Shown: positions 27,899-36,606, numbered from the stretch's first letter. The stretch is 64,000 bases of DNA from Lysinibacillus sp. ZYM-1 (GCF_001308875.1 NZ_KQ465118.1:62001-126000), one strand, 5' to 3'. Numbers and translations are program-made. Notes: generated by a model from the sequence alone, not told the origin.

Positions 27899-29470
27899 AT
27901 GTACAAGTTAATGAACACAGCAATAATCGAATGGCAAGAAAAGACGAATATATATACGCTTCATATAAAATACCCAACGCTACTAGCCATTGATGTTTCT
28001 ACCAAAATCTTTTTAAATGGGGAATGGTTTCATTTAGCTAAAAGTGAAATGATTTATCTTTGTGCTGAGAAAATAGTGACGCTAAAGAAAGCAGACCACC
28101 AAGTTGTTCATTTATATATAGTATCTTTTCAAAAATACAATCTTGCCGAAGAAAATGATGATGAGCTGATTTATTATGTCGATCATGAAAAATTGCCTGC
28201 TCACGGCTCCATTGCTGGTATAGAAACGCTGTCGTACCGTGCTGTTACGCTTTTTCAAGAACTTGTAGGAAAATCTGAAGCTTGTGAACGGTATATCTAT
28301 GCCAAACAAAATTATTTTTTAGAGGAATTACTACATTTATTTATCCAAGCCTTAAAGCCATATAAAGAAAAAGATGAACTAATTATGAGAGAAGCTTTAG
28401 TGTACATAAATCGCTATTATGATCAAAATTTGAATCGACCACAATTGGCCAAGCTTATGGGATTTAATACTAGTTACTTTTCTAGACTATTTCAGCAGCA
28501 AATAGGACGTAGCTTTTCTAATCATTTGACAAGAGTAAGGATAGATAAAGCAAAAATGTACCTACTTTCTACTGATGACACATTAAACGAGATTGCAAGA
28601 AAAGTAGGCTATACAGATGGACTCTATTTAAGTCGTAAGTTTAAACAAATTGTCGGTGTATCACCAAGTGAATATCGGCAGCGGCCTAAACCGAGACGCA
28701 TTGTAGCGTTTCAATATAGCGGTGATTTACTAGCTTTAGGTATACAACCAATTGCAGCACCTTTTACACCATGGGAGGTATCACCACTTATTCATCAGGA
28801 GCTTGGCAGTGCAATTGATATAGAGCAAGGAATTCATCAACTAGAGAAAATAGAAGTGGACCTAATTATTGCACCTGAATATTTATATTATTGGCCAGGG
28901 AAGTTAGAAAAGTTGGAACAGATTGCGCCTGTTGTGGTTTTACCTTGGAATCAATTAGATCGACTTGAAGAGGTTCAGCTTATTGGGAAAATTATTGGAC
29001 GCGAGGCTGAAGCGAATGGGTGGATAGAACATTATCAATCCCTTACACATATAGCAGCTACTAAACTTAAATCAGGCTTACAAGTAAATGTGGGATTATA
29101 CGAGGTTTGGGAGGATTATACAATCTGTATTTGGAATACCACGGCAAGAGCAACTTATAATTTATATAATGGCTTAAGGCTAACTCCTCATCCACGTATT
29201 CAGCAAGAGGTGCTGGCTGTGAATAGCCATCTTTATATTGATGAAGAAGTATTGGCTGACTACGCTGCTGACGTAATGTTTGTTGTTCTCCCTGAAGATT
29301 ACTATAACGATTTCTCAGAGAAGCTATTAAAGCGTAAAGCTTGGAGTCAGCTACAAGACGATCCTTCTAGGAAGATAATACCTATTAGATTAAATGAGTT
29401 TTGGTGCAATGATGGATTAGCACTAGAAAAACAGCTCTACATAATGCTAGAAAAGCTTCTTACTAGTTAA
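27899..29470 (+). CDS. Btr-like AraC regulator with fused siderophore-binding domain
   Basis: A cytoplasmic regulator of 523 residues built like B. subtilis Btr. It has an N-terminal sensor-like region (about 1-155), an AraC DNA-binding domain (about 160-265; PQLAKLMGFNTSYFSRLF, then NEIARKVGYTDGLYLSRKF) and a C-terminal substrate-binding-protein-like domain (about 272-523; RRIVAFQYSGDLLALGIQPIAA). There is no signal peptide or membrane segment, so it should sense imported iron-siderophore and activate receptor genes. The SD GAGGTGG lies 7 nt before the ATG. It precedes the lipoprotein at 29599 with its own Fur box between, so that lipoprotein is the likely target. Confidence 0.9.
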   Translation: MYKLMNTAIIEWQEKTNIYTLHIKYPTLLAIDVSTKIFLNGEWFHLAKSEMIYLCAEKIVTLKKADHQVVHLYIVSFQKYNLAEENDDELIYYVDHEKLPAHGSIAGIETLSYRAVTLFQELVGKSEACERYIYAKQNYFLEELLHLFIQALKPYKEKDELIMREALVYINRYYDQNLNRPQLAKLMGFNTSYFSRLFQQQIGRSFSNHLTRVRIDKAKMYLLSTDDTLNEIARKVGYTDGLYLSRKFKQIVGVSPSEYRQRPKPRRIVAFQYSGDLLALGIQPIAAPFTPWEVSPLIHQELGSAIDIEQGIHQLEKIEVDLIIAPEYLYYWPGKLEKLEQIAPVVVLPWNQLDRLEEVQLIGKIIGREAEANGWIEHYQSLTHIAATKLKSGLQVNVGLYEVWEDYTICIWNTTARATYNLYNGLRLTPHPRIQQEVLAVNSHLYIDEEVLADYAADVMFVVLPEDYYNDFSEKLLKRKAWSQLQDDPSRKIIPIRLNEFWCNDGLALEKQLYIMLEKLLTS

Positions 29471-29563
29471 ATAATTTAACCTATGTAACGATTGTCTATG
29501 TGCAAGTTGTCACATTTTGAAATAGACGATTTAAAAATAGACCATTACGATAAGAATATCAAT

Positions 29564-29578
29564 TGAGAAAGATTATCA
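29564..29578. promoter_or_regulatory. Fur box before a siderophore-binding lipoprotein
   Basis: TGAGAAAGATTATCA matches 12 of 14 defined consensus positions and lies about 20 nt before the lipoprotein start. Confidence 0.65.
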
Positions 29579-29598
29579 TTGTTGATAGGAGTGAAAAA

Positions 29599-30579
29599 AT
29601 GGTCAAGGTTAAACAAAGAAGCTGGAAAAGCTTCATCATGCTACTGATGCTTTTGATTGTTTTAGGTGGCTGTAGCAAAGCGACAGAAAGCAATTCAGAA
29701 AACCCTCAGTCTGAGTCAAATAGTAATTCAAAAACAGATACAAAGATTATTAAAACGGTTGATGGAGATGTTGAAATACCTGCCAACCCTCAACGAATCG
29801 TTACACAGGGATATTTAGCAAATTTTTTAGTTTATGGCGTTAAGCCAGTAGGGGCACCATATTGGGAATTGGAAAGTCCCTATACAATAGATTTAAGTGA
29901 AGGAATTACTGACATTGGCCAAATAGATGGAGGCTCGGTTGAAAAAATTTTGTCACTTAAACCAGATTTAATAGTCACGGTTGGAGGAGATGAAAAATTA
30001 AATGATCAATACCGCAAGATTGCCCCAACATTGGTCATCCCTTATGGTACATATCATGAAGTTCATGACGAAATGAGAGCTTTTGGGGAGATTTTAGGAA
30101 AAGAGAAGGAAGCGGAAGAATGGCTAAAAGAATTTGATAAAAAAGTAGCGAAGGCAAAGGATTCTATTAAAGGGTTAATTAGAGAAGGAACGACTTTTTC
30201 TCTTATGGGTCCGTTTGGAAAGGATTTTTATATCTATGGTGATGGTGTGAATCGCGGTGGACAAGCAATTTATCAGCAGCTAGGTTTAACACCACCAGAA
30301 ATAGTACACAAGGATTTAATTGAGCCAAAAATTAATGCACTTAGTATTTCACAGGAAAAGATTGCAGATTATGCAGGTGACTATATCTTTTTAGACATTT
30401 CAGGGGAAGCGGAATTTGATGAGAATGACCCTGTATGGTCAACGATTGATGCTGTCAAAAATAATAGAGTATTCAACTTAAACCCAGAGCGTTTCTGGCC
30501 TTATGATCCAATTGCTGTAGAATCGCAGGTTGAGGAAATTGCTAACATGCTCAAGGATCGTTTAGAGAAAGAGAAGTAA
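29599..30579 (+). CDS. Iron-siderophore-binding lipoprotein
   Basis: A surface receptor of 326 residues for an ABC iron importer. The signal peptide ends in lipobox VLGGC (Cys25). The substrate-binding domain carries VDGDVEIPANPQRIV, EKILSLKPDLIV, RKIAPTLVIPYG, RGGQAIYQQLGLTPPEIV and DAVKNNRVFNL. These resemble FeuA-type catecholate receptors and the lipoproteins at 41602 and 45718. The start is ATG 29599 (SD TAGGAG, 7 nt); the frame is open 12 codons up to a TTG, but that part is the Fur operator. The exact ligand is unknown. Confidence 0.9.
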   Translation: MVKVKQRSWKSFIMLLMLLIVLGGCSKATESNSENPQSESNSNSKTDTKIIKTVDGDVEIPANPQRIVTQGYLANFLVYGVKPVGAPYWELESPYTIDLSEGITDIGQIDGGSVEKILSLKPDLIVTVGGDEKLNDQYRKIAPTLVIPYGTYHEVHDEMRAFGEILGKEKEAEEWLKEFDKKVAKAKDSIKGLIREGTTFSLMGPFGKDFYIYGDGVNRGGQAIYQQLGLTPPEIVHKDLIEPKINALSISQEKIADYAGDYIFLDISGEAEFDENDPVWSTIDAVKNNRVFNLNPERFWPYDPIAVESQVEEIANMLKDRLEKEK

Positions 30580-30593
30580 ATGCTATAAAAATG

Positions 30594-30624
30594 CCCAAGT
30601 GGAATGATTGCCACTTGGGTTTTT
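30594..30624. terminator. Bidirectional intrinsic terminator
   Basis: A perfect 9-bp stem (CCCAAGTGG / CCACTTGGG) with T5 separates the convergent lipoprotein and esterase genes. Confidence 0.85.
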
Positions 30625-30627
30625 CAA

Positions 30628-31428
30628 CTAGGAATCCAAAAAACGGGGCAGACGACTAAGCATACAAGGTAGGACACTTACATGGTCCTCTTCATCGAAT
30701 TTTACATAGTGCGTGTGAACGTTCTTGTCGCTTAAACGCTTCATATGTTCAGCTGCTTGATCAGCTCCCTCTAGCATATCTGGCAGCTCGTTAGCACCGA
30801 TTGTGAGTAAGAGATTAATAGCATGCTGACCGTTCCAATCTTCAAAAAATTTGTCTATTTCTTTTAGTACCGCATTGTCAGCCCACCAAACAGAGGGACT
30901 GCCAGCTACAAGATGGCTAAATAAGTGGGGTCTCGCACATAAAGCATATAGTGTGAAAAGACCACCTAAAGAATGACCGACAACAGCTTGTTTCTTTTTA
31001 TTGATAGGCCATTTCTTTGCTACAGCAGGCATGAGGTCATGCTCAATAAAGTCTAGGAAATCATTGGCTTTGCCATTTGGAGGCCAAGGTGTACCATCTG
31101 GACGTGGTGGGAGATTACCTTCACTTACAGGTAGTGTAAAATCATTGCAGCGTCGCTCCATATCAAAAGGTTCCTTTGAGGGATAGCCAATTCCAATAAC
31201 AAGAATGGGATCATAGCCTTTGGGTTTGCGTGTTTGTAATTTTACTGCCTCTGCAAGCGTTGGAAAAAGGGCATCCCCGTCTAATGCATATACAACGGCA
31301 TAGCCATCTGCTGGTGGAGCATCTGTTGGAGCAGCAATTAGAATTCGATAGTCTAATTGCTGACTGGATGTCATGGCATACTCAAAATAGCTTTCTGATA
31401 CATACAGTTTTTTTGTCATTGTTGTCAT
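30628..31428 (-). CDS. Siderophore esterase, IroE/BesA type
   Basis: An alpha/beta hydrolase of the esterase-D-like group that includes B. subtilis BesA and IroE, which cut the ester backbone of catecholate trilactone siderophores to release iron. It has 266 residues: nucleophile motif GHSLGG (Ser near 143), the preceding oxyanion region VYALDGDALF, substrate-facing GSPSVWW and the catalytic histidine in DEEDHVSVLP. There is no signal peptide, so it should act on imported ferric siderophore. The start at 31428 overlaps the stop of the upstream lipoprotein gene as ATGA, so the two are translationally coupled. Confidence 0.88.
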   Translation of the reverse strand: MTTMTKKLYVSESYFEYAMTSSQQLDYRILIAAPTDAPPADGYAVVYALDGDALFPTLAEAVKLQTRKPKGYDPILVIGIGYPSKEPFDMERRCNDFTLPVSEGNLPPRPDGTPWPPNGKANDFLDFIEHDLMPAVAKKWPINKKKQAVVGHSLGGLFTLYALCARPHLFSHLVAGSPSVWWADNAVLKEIDKFFEDWNGQHAINLLLTIGANELPDMLEGADQAAEHMKRLSDKNVHTHYVKFDEEDHVSVLPCMLSRLPRFLDS

Positions 31429-32423
31429 GGCGCTAGAAACTCCAATACATCGTCTATCACTTTCCCTTGTGCATGAATACCACCATTTAGCCAATAATCC
31501 TCGGATGTTTCAAATACTTGATTGTTTTTGAAGGCATCTGTACTTTGCCAGATTGTACTTTCCTTCAATTCATTTAAAAATTCATCGCCAAGATTGTCAT
31601 CATTGATTAGGAAAATATAATCGGCATCTAGTTCAGGTAGAATTTCCAATGATACTTCGAAGGCACCATTCTTCACGTAGCTGCTTTGTTCAAATCCTAA
31701 CTCATGTGTTAGTACATAACCACTGAAATACTCATCAGTCATGAAAAACATACCTTTTGCGTTAAAGCGAATTAATGCTACTTTTTTACCTTCTGTGATG
31801 GAGGCGAGCTTTGTTTTTGCTGCATCCACCTTTTCTTGATAATCCTGTACGGCTTGCTGTGCCTTATCTTGTTCATCAAGTAGTTGACCTAATATTTTAA
31901 TAGAACCTTCTAAATCAGTCGCTGCATTTTTAAACACATAGGTTGGTGCAATTTTTGCGTATTTTTCATATGTGCCATTTTCAACATAAAAGGAATTATG
32001 CAAAATAATTAAGTCTGGTTTGTCCGCCATAATCGCTTCAGGAGATGGGGGACCACTGGCAAAGCTAATTTCTGGTATACCTTGTAGCTGATCTTGTAAA
32101 TAGAGCTGTGGTTTAACACCATTCGACCATTGCATAGTAGGCTGAATACCAAGAGCTAGTAACGAATCCTCCATAACAGGTGCAAATATTTTAGCGGGCT
32201 TTGCAGGTAATGTCACATCATTGCCAACCTCATCTTTTAAGGTTAATGGATAAACACTTTGCTCCTTTGTACTTTCTGAGTTTGCCTGCGTCTCTACTTG
32301 TTCTTCTTTATTGCTTGATTGGGCATTGCAGGCAGAAAGTATTCCAAAAGCAAGCAATAAAATGGCTAGTATATAGACAGGTTTTAAAATCATATGACAG
32401 TGATTACGACAACTTTGTTTCAT
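31425..32423 (-). CDS. Iron-siderophore-binding lipoprotein
   Basis: A 332-residue receptor with a long n-region, lipobox ILSAC (Cys32) and a substrate-binding domain (VGNDVTLPAKPAKIFAP, LALGIQPTMQW, MADKPDLIIL, YAKIAPTYVF, DADYIFLINDD). It resembles the YfiY/YxeB-type hydroxamate receptors more than the FeuA type. Start: ATG 32423 lies about 13 nt from the GGAAGGAG SD, while an out-of-frame ATG 7 nt earlier is ideally spaced and opens an 8-codon frame. The real start could be Met11, which gives a standard signal peptide. Downstream is a coupled esterase. Confidence 0.88.
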   Translation of the reverse strand: MKQSCRNHCHMILKPVYILAILLLAFGILSACNAQSSNKEEQVETQANSESTKEQSVYPLTLKDEVGNDVTLPAKPAKIFAPVMEDSLLALGIQPTMQWSNGVKPQLYLQDQLQGIPEISFASGPPSPEAIMADKPDLIILHNSFYVENGTYEKYAKIAPTYVFKNAATDLEGSIKILGQLLDEQDKAQQAVQDYQEKVDAAKTKLASITEGKKVALIRFNAKGMFFMTDEYFSGYVLTHELGFEQSSYVKNGAFEVSLEILPELDADYIFLINDDNLGDEFLNELKESTIWQSTDAFKNNQVFETSEDYWLNGGIHAQGKVIDDVLEFLAP

Positions 32424-32446
32424 TGTTCATCAAAGTCTCCTTCCGT

Positions 32447-32461
32447 TGATAATCATTCTCA
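32447..32461. promoter_or_regulatory. Fur box before the lipoprotein-esterase pair
   Basis: TGATAATCATTCTCA (one mismatch to the 7-1-7 consensus) lies in the 45-nt gap between the regulator gene upstream and the lipoprotein gene, 24 nt before the latter's start. Confidence 0.82.
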
Positions 32462-32468
32462 AATGGAA

Positions 32469-33656
32469 TTATAATTCACTGTCGGATACGATACCATGGA
32501 CGGGAACAGGAAAAGAGTTTGGATTTTTTCCGGTTAACATGAGCAACATTTCATCTAGCATTCGGTTTATCGCAATAGCAGAGTATTCAAACCAGGGATT
32601 TGATGGTAAAACATAGACATGTCCATTTTTTACGGCTTGGAGCTCTTGCCAATGATCGAGGTATTGTAAAGTGAGCCAATAATTCCGAGTAGGCGAATCT
32701 GGACAAATGATAAATAGGAGCCGGTCTGGATTTATGTCTACTAGCTGTTCAAGTGTAATAAGCTCGTTACATGTTTGCTGTTGCGCATCAACAGGACGAA
32801 GCTGCAGATCCGTAAATAGCACATCTTGAATTCCTTTATTACAATATAAAAATAATTGGTCGCCACATAATCGTAGAACGGCAAAACTATCTTCTTTGGT
32901 CACTCGTTTAATTTCTTGCCTCGCCTCTAATGTCTTTTGTTCGTAGGTTTGAATGAAATACTCACATATGCTTTGTTTTTTGACAGCAATAGCTATCTCT
33001 CTTAGCTGTGTTCTCCAATCTTTTGCTTGAATATACACATTTTTGATGCCGATGGTTTGAAGCCGATCAAGCATGGAGAGGGAGGGCTCCTCTTGAAAAA
33101 TATGAATATCTGGCTTGGCGGAGGCTAGTTTTCTAAAGTTGTCCTCAGATTCTGCATCAAATATATTGACGTGTACTTTAATTTTTTCTTGGTAATGGTT
33201 GTAATAATAAGGGCTCCATTTAGCATTCAGTGGGGCTGCAACTGGTATGATACCAAGTGCTAATAAATTTCCAGTGGCGGATACAGAAAAAGTAGAAATT
33301 CGCTGGCGAGCCATCTTACTAAAAGCTGATGGTGAAACCCCAACTTCTTTTTTAAATTTCCGGCTAAAATAAAATTCATCACTGTATCCAACTTTTCTAG
33401 CGATTTCACGAAGCAATAGATCTGTATCACGCAATAACTGCTTAGCATGTCCGATACGCAACTCTGTTAAATAATCAGTGGCACTTTGACCGAATGCCTT
33501 TTTAAATGCCTCCCCAAAGTAGCTAGAACTTAGACCAGAAATGAATGCTAGATGCTCCATCGTTAGTGGTTGATGATGGTTTTTAGCAATATAATCTCGA
33601 ATATCCTTTAATGAAATTTGAGTTGTCATCCTATCTGTCATGCTTTCCGTTTTCAT
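32469..33656 (-). CDS. Btr-like AraC regulator lacking the N-terminal sensor domain
   Basis: A regulator of 395 residues. AraC helix-turn-helix motifs begin almost at once (about 15-115; LTMEHLAFISGLSSSYFGEAF, then REIARKVGYSDEFYFSRKF) and a cytoplasmic siderophore-binding-like domain follows (about 120-370). The usual AraC N-terminal arm of about 150 residues is absent. I place the start at Met 33656 (SD AAGGGG, about 11 nt); a longer frame would overlap the upstream gene. It begins 34 nt after the stop of another Btr-like gene, so two regulators sit in tandem. The adjacent lipoprotein-esterase pair is the likely target. Confidence 0.87.
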   Translation of the reverse strand: MKTESMTDRMTTQISLKDIRDYIAKNHHQPLTMEHLAFISGLSSSYFGEAFKKAFGQSATDYLTELRIGHAKQLLRDTDLLLREIARKVGYSDEFYFSRKFKKEVGVSPSAFSKMARQRISTFSVSATGNLLALGIIPVAAPLNAKWSPYYYNHYQEKIKVHVNIFDAESEDNFRKLASAKPDIHIFQEEPSLSMLDRLQTIGIKNVYIQAKDWRTQLREIAIAVKKQSICEYFIQTYEQKTLEARQEIKRVTKEDSFAVLRLCGDQLFLYCNKGIQDVLFTDLQLRPVDAQQQTCNELITLEQLVDINPDRLLFIICPDSPTRNYWLTLQYLDHWQELQAVKNGHVYVLPSNPWFEYSAIAINRMLDEMLLMLTGKNPNSFPVPVHGIVSDSEL

Positions 33657-33690
33657 GTAACATGTCACCCCTTGTATATAATTATGGAAA

Positions 33691-35325
33691 TTACTTTGCA
33701 GTAACCAATAATTTTGGTAATGCACCGAGTAACTTCTCCCTTGTAAAGGCATCGCTATAATTCCACTTTGTTGCGTCCACTAAATAAACGTGGTTATTTT
33801 GAACAGCAGTAAGTCCTTTCCAAATATCACTATTAATTAATTCCATCGTAGCCATTTGCGATTCTGGCTTATCAGATAAGAGCAGAAAGATTCGATCACC
33901 AGCATACTGAGGTAAGTGATCAATCGGTATTTCTTTATATCCATTGCCTGCTTGGAGCAATTTTTTAACTTGCTGGTGTGGCTGAAATCCATCAGGATGA
34001 AATAGAGCAGGAGATAGACCTGTACAGCCCATGACATAAAGGCGTTTACCATGATCAAAGGTCAAGACTGTTGCTGTTTCACCTGGGTCTACAACTGTTT
34101 GTAACTTTTGCCACATTGTTTTTTCTTGGATTTTATAGCGGGCTAGCCAATCTTCTGCTCGTTGTTGTTGGCTAAGCCATTGTCCTAATAGAAGGATGCG
34201 TTCTTCTAAAGAATCCCAAGAATTTAAGGTAATCGTTGGAGCAATTGACGATAGTGCTTGATATTGCTGCTCATCATTATTTGTAAAGATAATTAAATCC
34301 GGGTTTAGCTTCGAAGATTTTTCAAGATTGATGGGAAAGGCAACATCTTGAATGTAAGGAACATGGTTTTTATAAAAAGATTTACTAATAGAATTTTTGT
34401 CACCACCTATTGGCTGAACATCAAAAATCAACATATCCCCAAACGTTTCACCATGATAAATAATCCGATGAGGTGCGGAAGGAATGGTTACTTCATGTCC
34501 AGTCCAATCTTTTACAACTGTTCTTTGCTTATATTGTCGTGCAAACTGTTTTGGGGGAATACCGATCACCTGTCGGAAGCGGCGATTAAAATAATACTCA
34601 TCATCAAATCCAACTTGCTGTGCAATATCCTTTAATGGCTCGTTTGTTTGTAGCAATAATTCTTTTGCGTTTGTAAGACGTAAATCTGTAATATAATCTA
34701 GCGGTTTCTTCCCTGTTAAAGTCTGAAAGATTGCACTATATTGCCATTGAGCGATATGAGCAAGTTCCGCTAGCATTTTCACTGTTAAAGGCTGTTGATA
34801 ATATTTATGTATATAATTGATGGTTTCTTCAACCGCCTTTGTCATCGTTAATTGATAATTCATATGAAGCTGGTGTTCAAATAATAAATTTAATAGTTCA
34901 TACAAGACTCCTTGCTGTTTAAGATAATCCGATTTAGGCTTTAATTGATACAGATCTTCCGTTAGACGAACAAAGCGTGTATTCGGGTAAACAGTATGCT
35001 CCACTTCATCAGAAAAAATGGGTCCTATATAAGGAGAAGGGCGTTCATGCTGTAACTGAAAAGCAGTAAAGGTTATTTTATAGAAACGGAATTCATTAGA
35101 AAGATCCGATAAATCGATCATAGAATGTGGTTGAATAAGAAAAATTTTTCCCTTAGTGACCAAATAGGGTATATCATCAATCGTTAATGTCCCACAGCCA
35201 TCCGTAAAAAGTAATATCGTATGGTGAGATGTGGAGATAAACGGATAGCTCTTTGAAATACAGTCAATATCTTCTAGATGAAATAGTAAATCATTGTTAA
35301 AAGAAATGGAATGGTTGTCCTTCAT
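33691..35325 (-). CDS. Btr-like AraC regulator with fused siderophore-binding domain
   Basis: A 544-residue cytoplasmic regulator. It has an N-terminal cupin-like arm (about 1-160), two AraC helix-turn-helix motifs (about 170-270; KDIAQQVGFDDEYYFNRRF) and a C-terminal binding-protein domain. That domain is recognisably a paralogue of the adjacent lipoprotein at 35423: both share GHEV.IP, YHGE..GD, FPIN.E, ETA.VLT and LPEYAGDRIF-type blocks. This suggests regulator and receptor bind the same ligand. The SD AAGGA lies 10 nt before the ATG. A Fur box sits 20 nt upstream. Confidence 0.92.
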   Translation of the reverse strand: MKDNHSISFNNDLLFHLEDIDCISKSYPFISTSHHTILLFTDGCGTLTIDDIPYLVTKGKIFLIQPHSMIDLSDLSNEFRFYKITFTAFQLQHERPSPYIGPIFSDEVEHTVYPNTRFVRLTEDLYQLKPKSDYLKQQGVLYELLNLLFEHQLHMNYQLTMTKAVEETINYIHKYYQQPLTVKMLAELAHIAQWQYSAIFQTLTGKKPLDYITDLRLTNAKELLLQTNEPLKDIAQQVGFDDEYYFNRRFRQVIGIPPKQFARQYKQRTVVKDWTGHEVTIPSAPHRIIYHGETFGDMLIFDVQPIGGDKNSISKSFYKNHVPYIQDVAFPINLEKSSKLNPDLIIFTNNDEQQYQALSSIAPTITLNSWDSLEERILLLGQWLSQQQRAEDWLARYKIQEKTMWQKLQTVVDPGETATVLTFDHGKRLYVMGCTGLSPALFHPDGFQPHQQVKKLLQAGNGYKEIPIDHLPQYAGDRIFLLLSDKPESQMATMELINSDIWKGLTAVQNNHVYLVDATKWNYSDAFTREKLLGALPKLLVTAK

Positions 35326-35345
35326 CTGTTCACGTCCTTGCTAAA

Positions 35346-35360
35346 TGAAAATGATTATCA
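35346..35360. promoter_or_regulatory. Fur box before the tandem regulators
   Basis: TGAAAATGATTATCA has one mismatch to the 7-1-7 consensus and lies 20 nt before the minus-strand regulator start. Confidence 0.82.
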
Positions 35361-35384
35361 ATTAACTGTATTGTATAAAAAGTA

Positions 35385-35417
35385 AAGAGACATTTCAACA
35401 AAGATGAAATGTCTCTT
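35385..35417 (-). terminator. Intrinsic terminator
   Basis: AAGAGACATTTCA pairs with TGAAATGTCTCTT (13 bp); in the minus direction it is followed by a T-rich run. It ends the lipoprotein gene at 35423. Confidence 0.82.
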
Positions 35418-35422
35418 GCTAT

Positions 35423-36379
35423 CTATTTTTTTAACATGTTAGGTAATTCTGTTAACAGCCATTCTCTACTTGAGGCATCGCTATCACTTTTTTGAATATC
35501 AATCGTATATACATGCCCGTTTTTAACGGCAGGTAGGTTTTTCCAAATCGGACTTTCAATCATTTCTTTTGTCGATTGTTTCGCTTCATCAGTTACTGGC
35601 GTTAGGATGAAAATTCGATCTCCAGCATATTCAGGAAGAAGCTCTGTGGAAATTTCGGCAAAGCCTGTGCCATCATCAAGTATTTTTTGAATCTTATCAC
35701 CAGGCTTAAGAACATTTGAATCGTATAAAACTTGAGAAAGCCCTGCACGTGCCATTACAAATAATCGATCTCCTGGATAGTATGTTAAAACCGATGCAGT
35801 TTCATCTGGTTTAACAGTTCCATCAGCCACAAGCGACTCCCACATTTTATCCGCTTTTTCTGTATAATCAGCTATCCATTGAGCTGCTTCTTCTTTTTTA
35901 TTAAGTATATTGCCCAGTTCCGTTAAACGTTGGTTCAAAGGTGCGAACGTATCAAACACTATAGTTGGAGCAATTTTAGAAAGCTGTGAATATGTTTTAT
36001 CATCAGAAGTACCAATAATAATAAGGTCTGGCTTTAATGACAATGTTTGTTCTACATTAATCGGAAAACCAACGTCCTCCACATCTTTTACACGATCTTC
36101 CCAAGCATAATCAGTAATCCAGGAGAATCCCGCACCAACTGTTTTGATATTTAAGGCAAGCACATCCCCGTATCCTTCGCCATGATAAACCACTCTCTCA
36201 GGATTTACAGGGATTTCTACCTCATGACCTAAATAATCCTTATAAATACGTGTTGTTGGTTCTGCTGTTGCTGTCTCTTTTTGATTAGTCTCTTCATTGT
36301 TAGAACCACAAGCAGCCAATAGGATTCCAACCAGTAGTAAGAGGCTACAAATGAGCATATATCGATTTAATTTTTTCAT
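35423..36379 (-). CDS. Iron-siderophore-binding lipoprotein
   Basis: A receptor of 318 residues with lipobox LLAAC (Cys24). The binding domain contains GHEVEIPVNPERVVYHGEGY, FPINVEQTLSLKPDLIII, SKIAPTIVFD, LPEYAGDRIF and LPAVKNGHVYTI. It is similar throughout to the C-terminal domain of the next-door regulator (33691-35325). The start is Met 36379, preceded by GGAGG 6-7 nt upstream; the 11 open codons further up coincide with the Fur operator and are not coding. It is monocistronic. Confidence 0.92.
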   Translation of the reverse strand: MKKLNRYMLICSLLLLVGILLAACGSNNEETNQKETATAEPTTRIYKDYLGHEVEIPVNPERVVYHGEGYGDVLALNIKTVGAGFSWITDYAWEDRVKDVEDVGFPINVEQTLSLKPDLIIIGTSDDKTYSQLSKIAPTIVFDTFAPLNQRLTELGNILNKKEEAAQWIADYTEKADKMWESLVADGTVKPDETASVLTYYPGDRLFVMARAGLSQVLYDSNVLKPGDKIQKILDDGTGFAEISTELLPEYAGDRIFILTPVTDEAKQSTKEMIESPIWKNLPAVKNGHVYTIDIQKSDSDASSREWLLTELPNMLKK

Positions 36380-36396
36380 ATCTTTTCCTCCGTAAT

Positions 36397-36411
36397 TGAT
36401 AATCATTATCA
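36397..36411. promoter_or_regulatory. Perfect Fur box before a lipoprotein gene
   Basis: TGATAATCATTATCA is a perfect 7-1-7 site, 17 nt from the minus-strand lipoprotein start. Confidence 0.9.
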
Positions 36412-36564
36412 TACGTTAGCATAAATTAAACCTTATCTTAGAACAATGGACAAACTAAATATATGTCATTGAGGTTTATCCAAAAATCTGATTGAGGATG
36501 TTTTTATTACAGAAAATAAAATCCGTTTGACCGTATTATCATCCTTTAATCGGTAGAGGATTGA

Positions 36565-36597
36565 CCTTTCATTGAGCTAAGATTCAACAATGAAAGG
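36565..36597 (+). promoter_or_regulatory. Hairpin or operator just before the MFS gene
   Basis: CCTTTCATTG (36565-36574) is mirrored exactly by CAATGAAAGG (36588-36597) across a 13-nt loop. The right arm runs into the GGGG SD of the MFS gene, so the structure could hide the ribosome site or act as a DNA operator. No Fur box is seen for this gene. Confidence 0.45.
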
Positions 36598-36606
36598 GGT
36601 TTAGAG

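Noticed and set aside
31429-31494. N-terminal extension of the esterase
   Set aside because: These 22 codons overlap the upstream lipoprotein gene in another frame; the ATGA junction at 31428 is the better start.
36380-36412. N-terminal extension of the lipoprotein at 35423
   Set aside because: The extra codons are the Fur operator; the GGAGG SD and lipoprotein signal begin at 36379.
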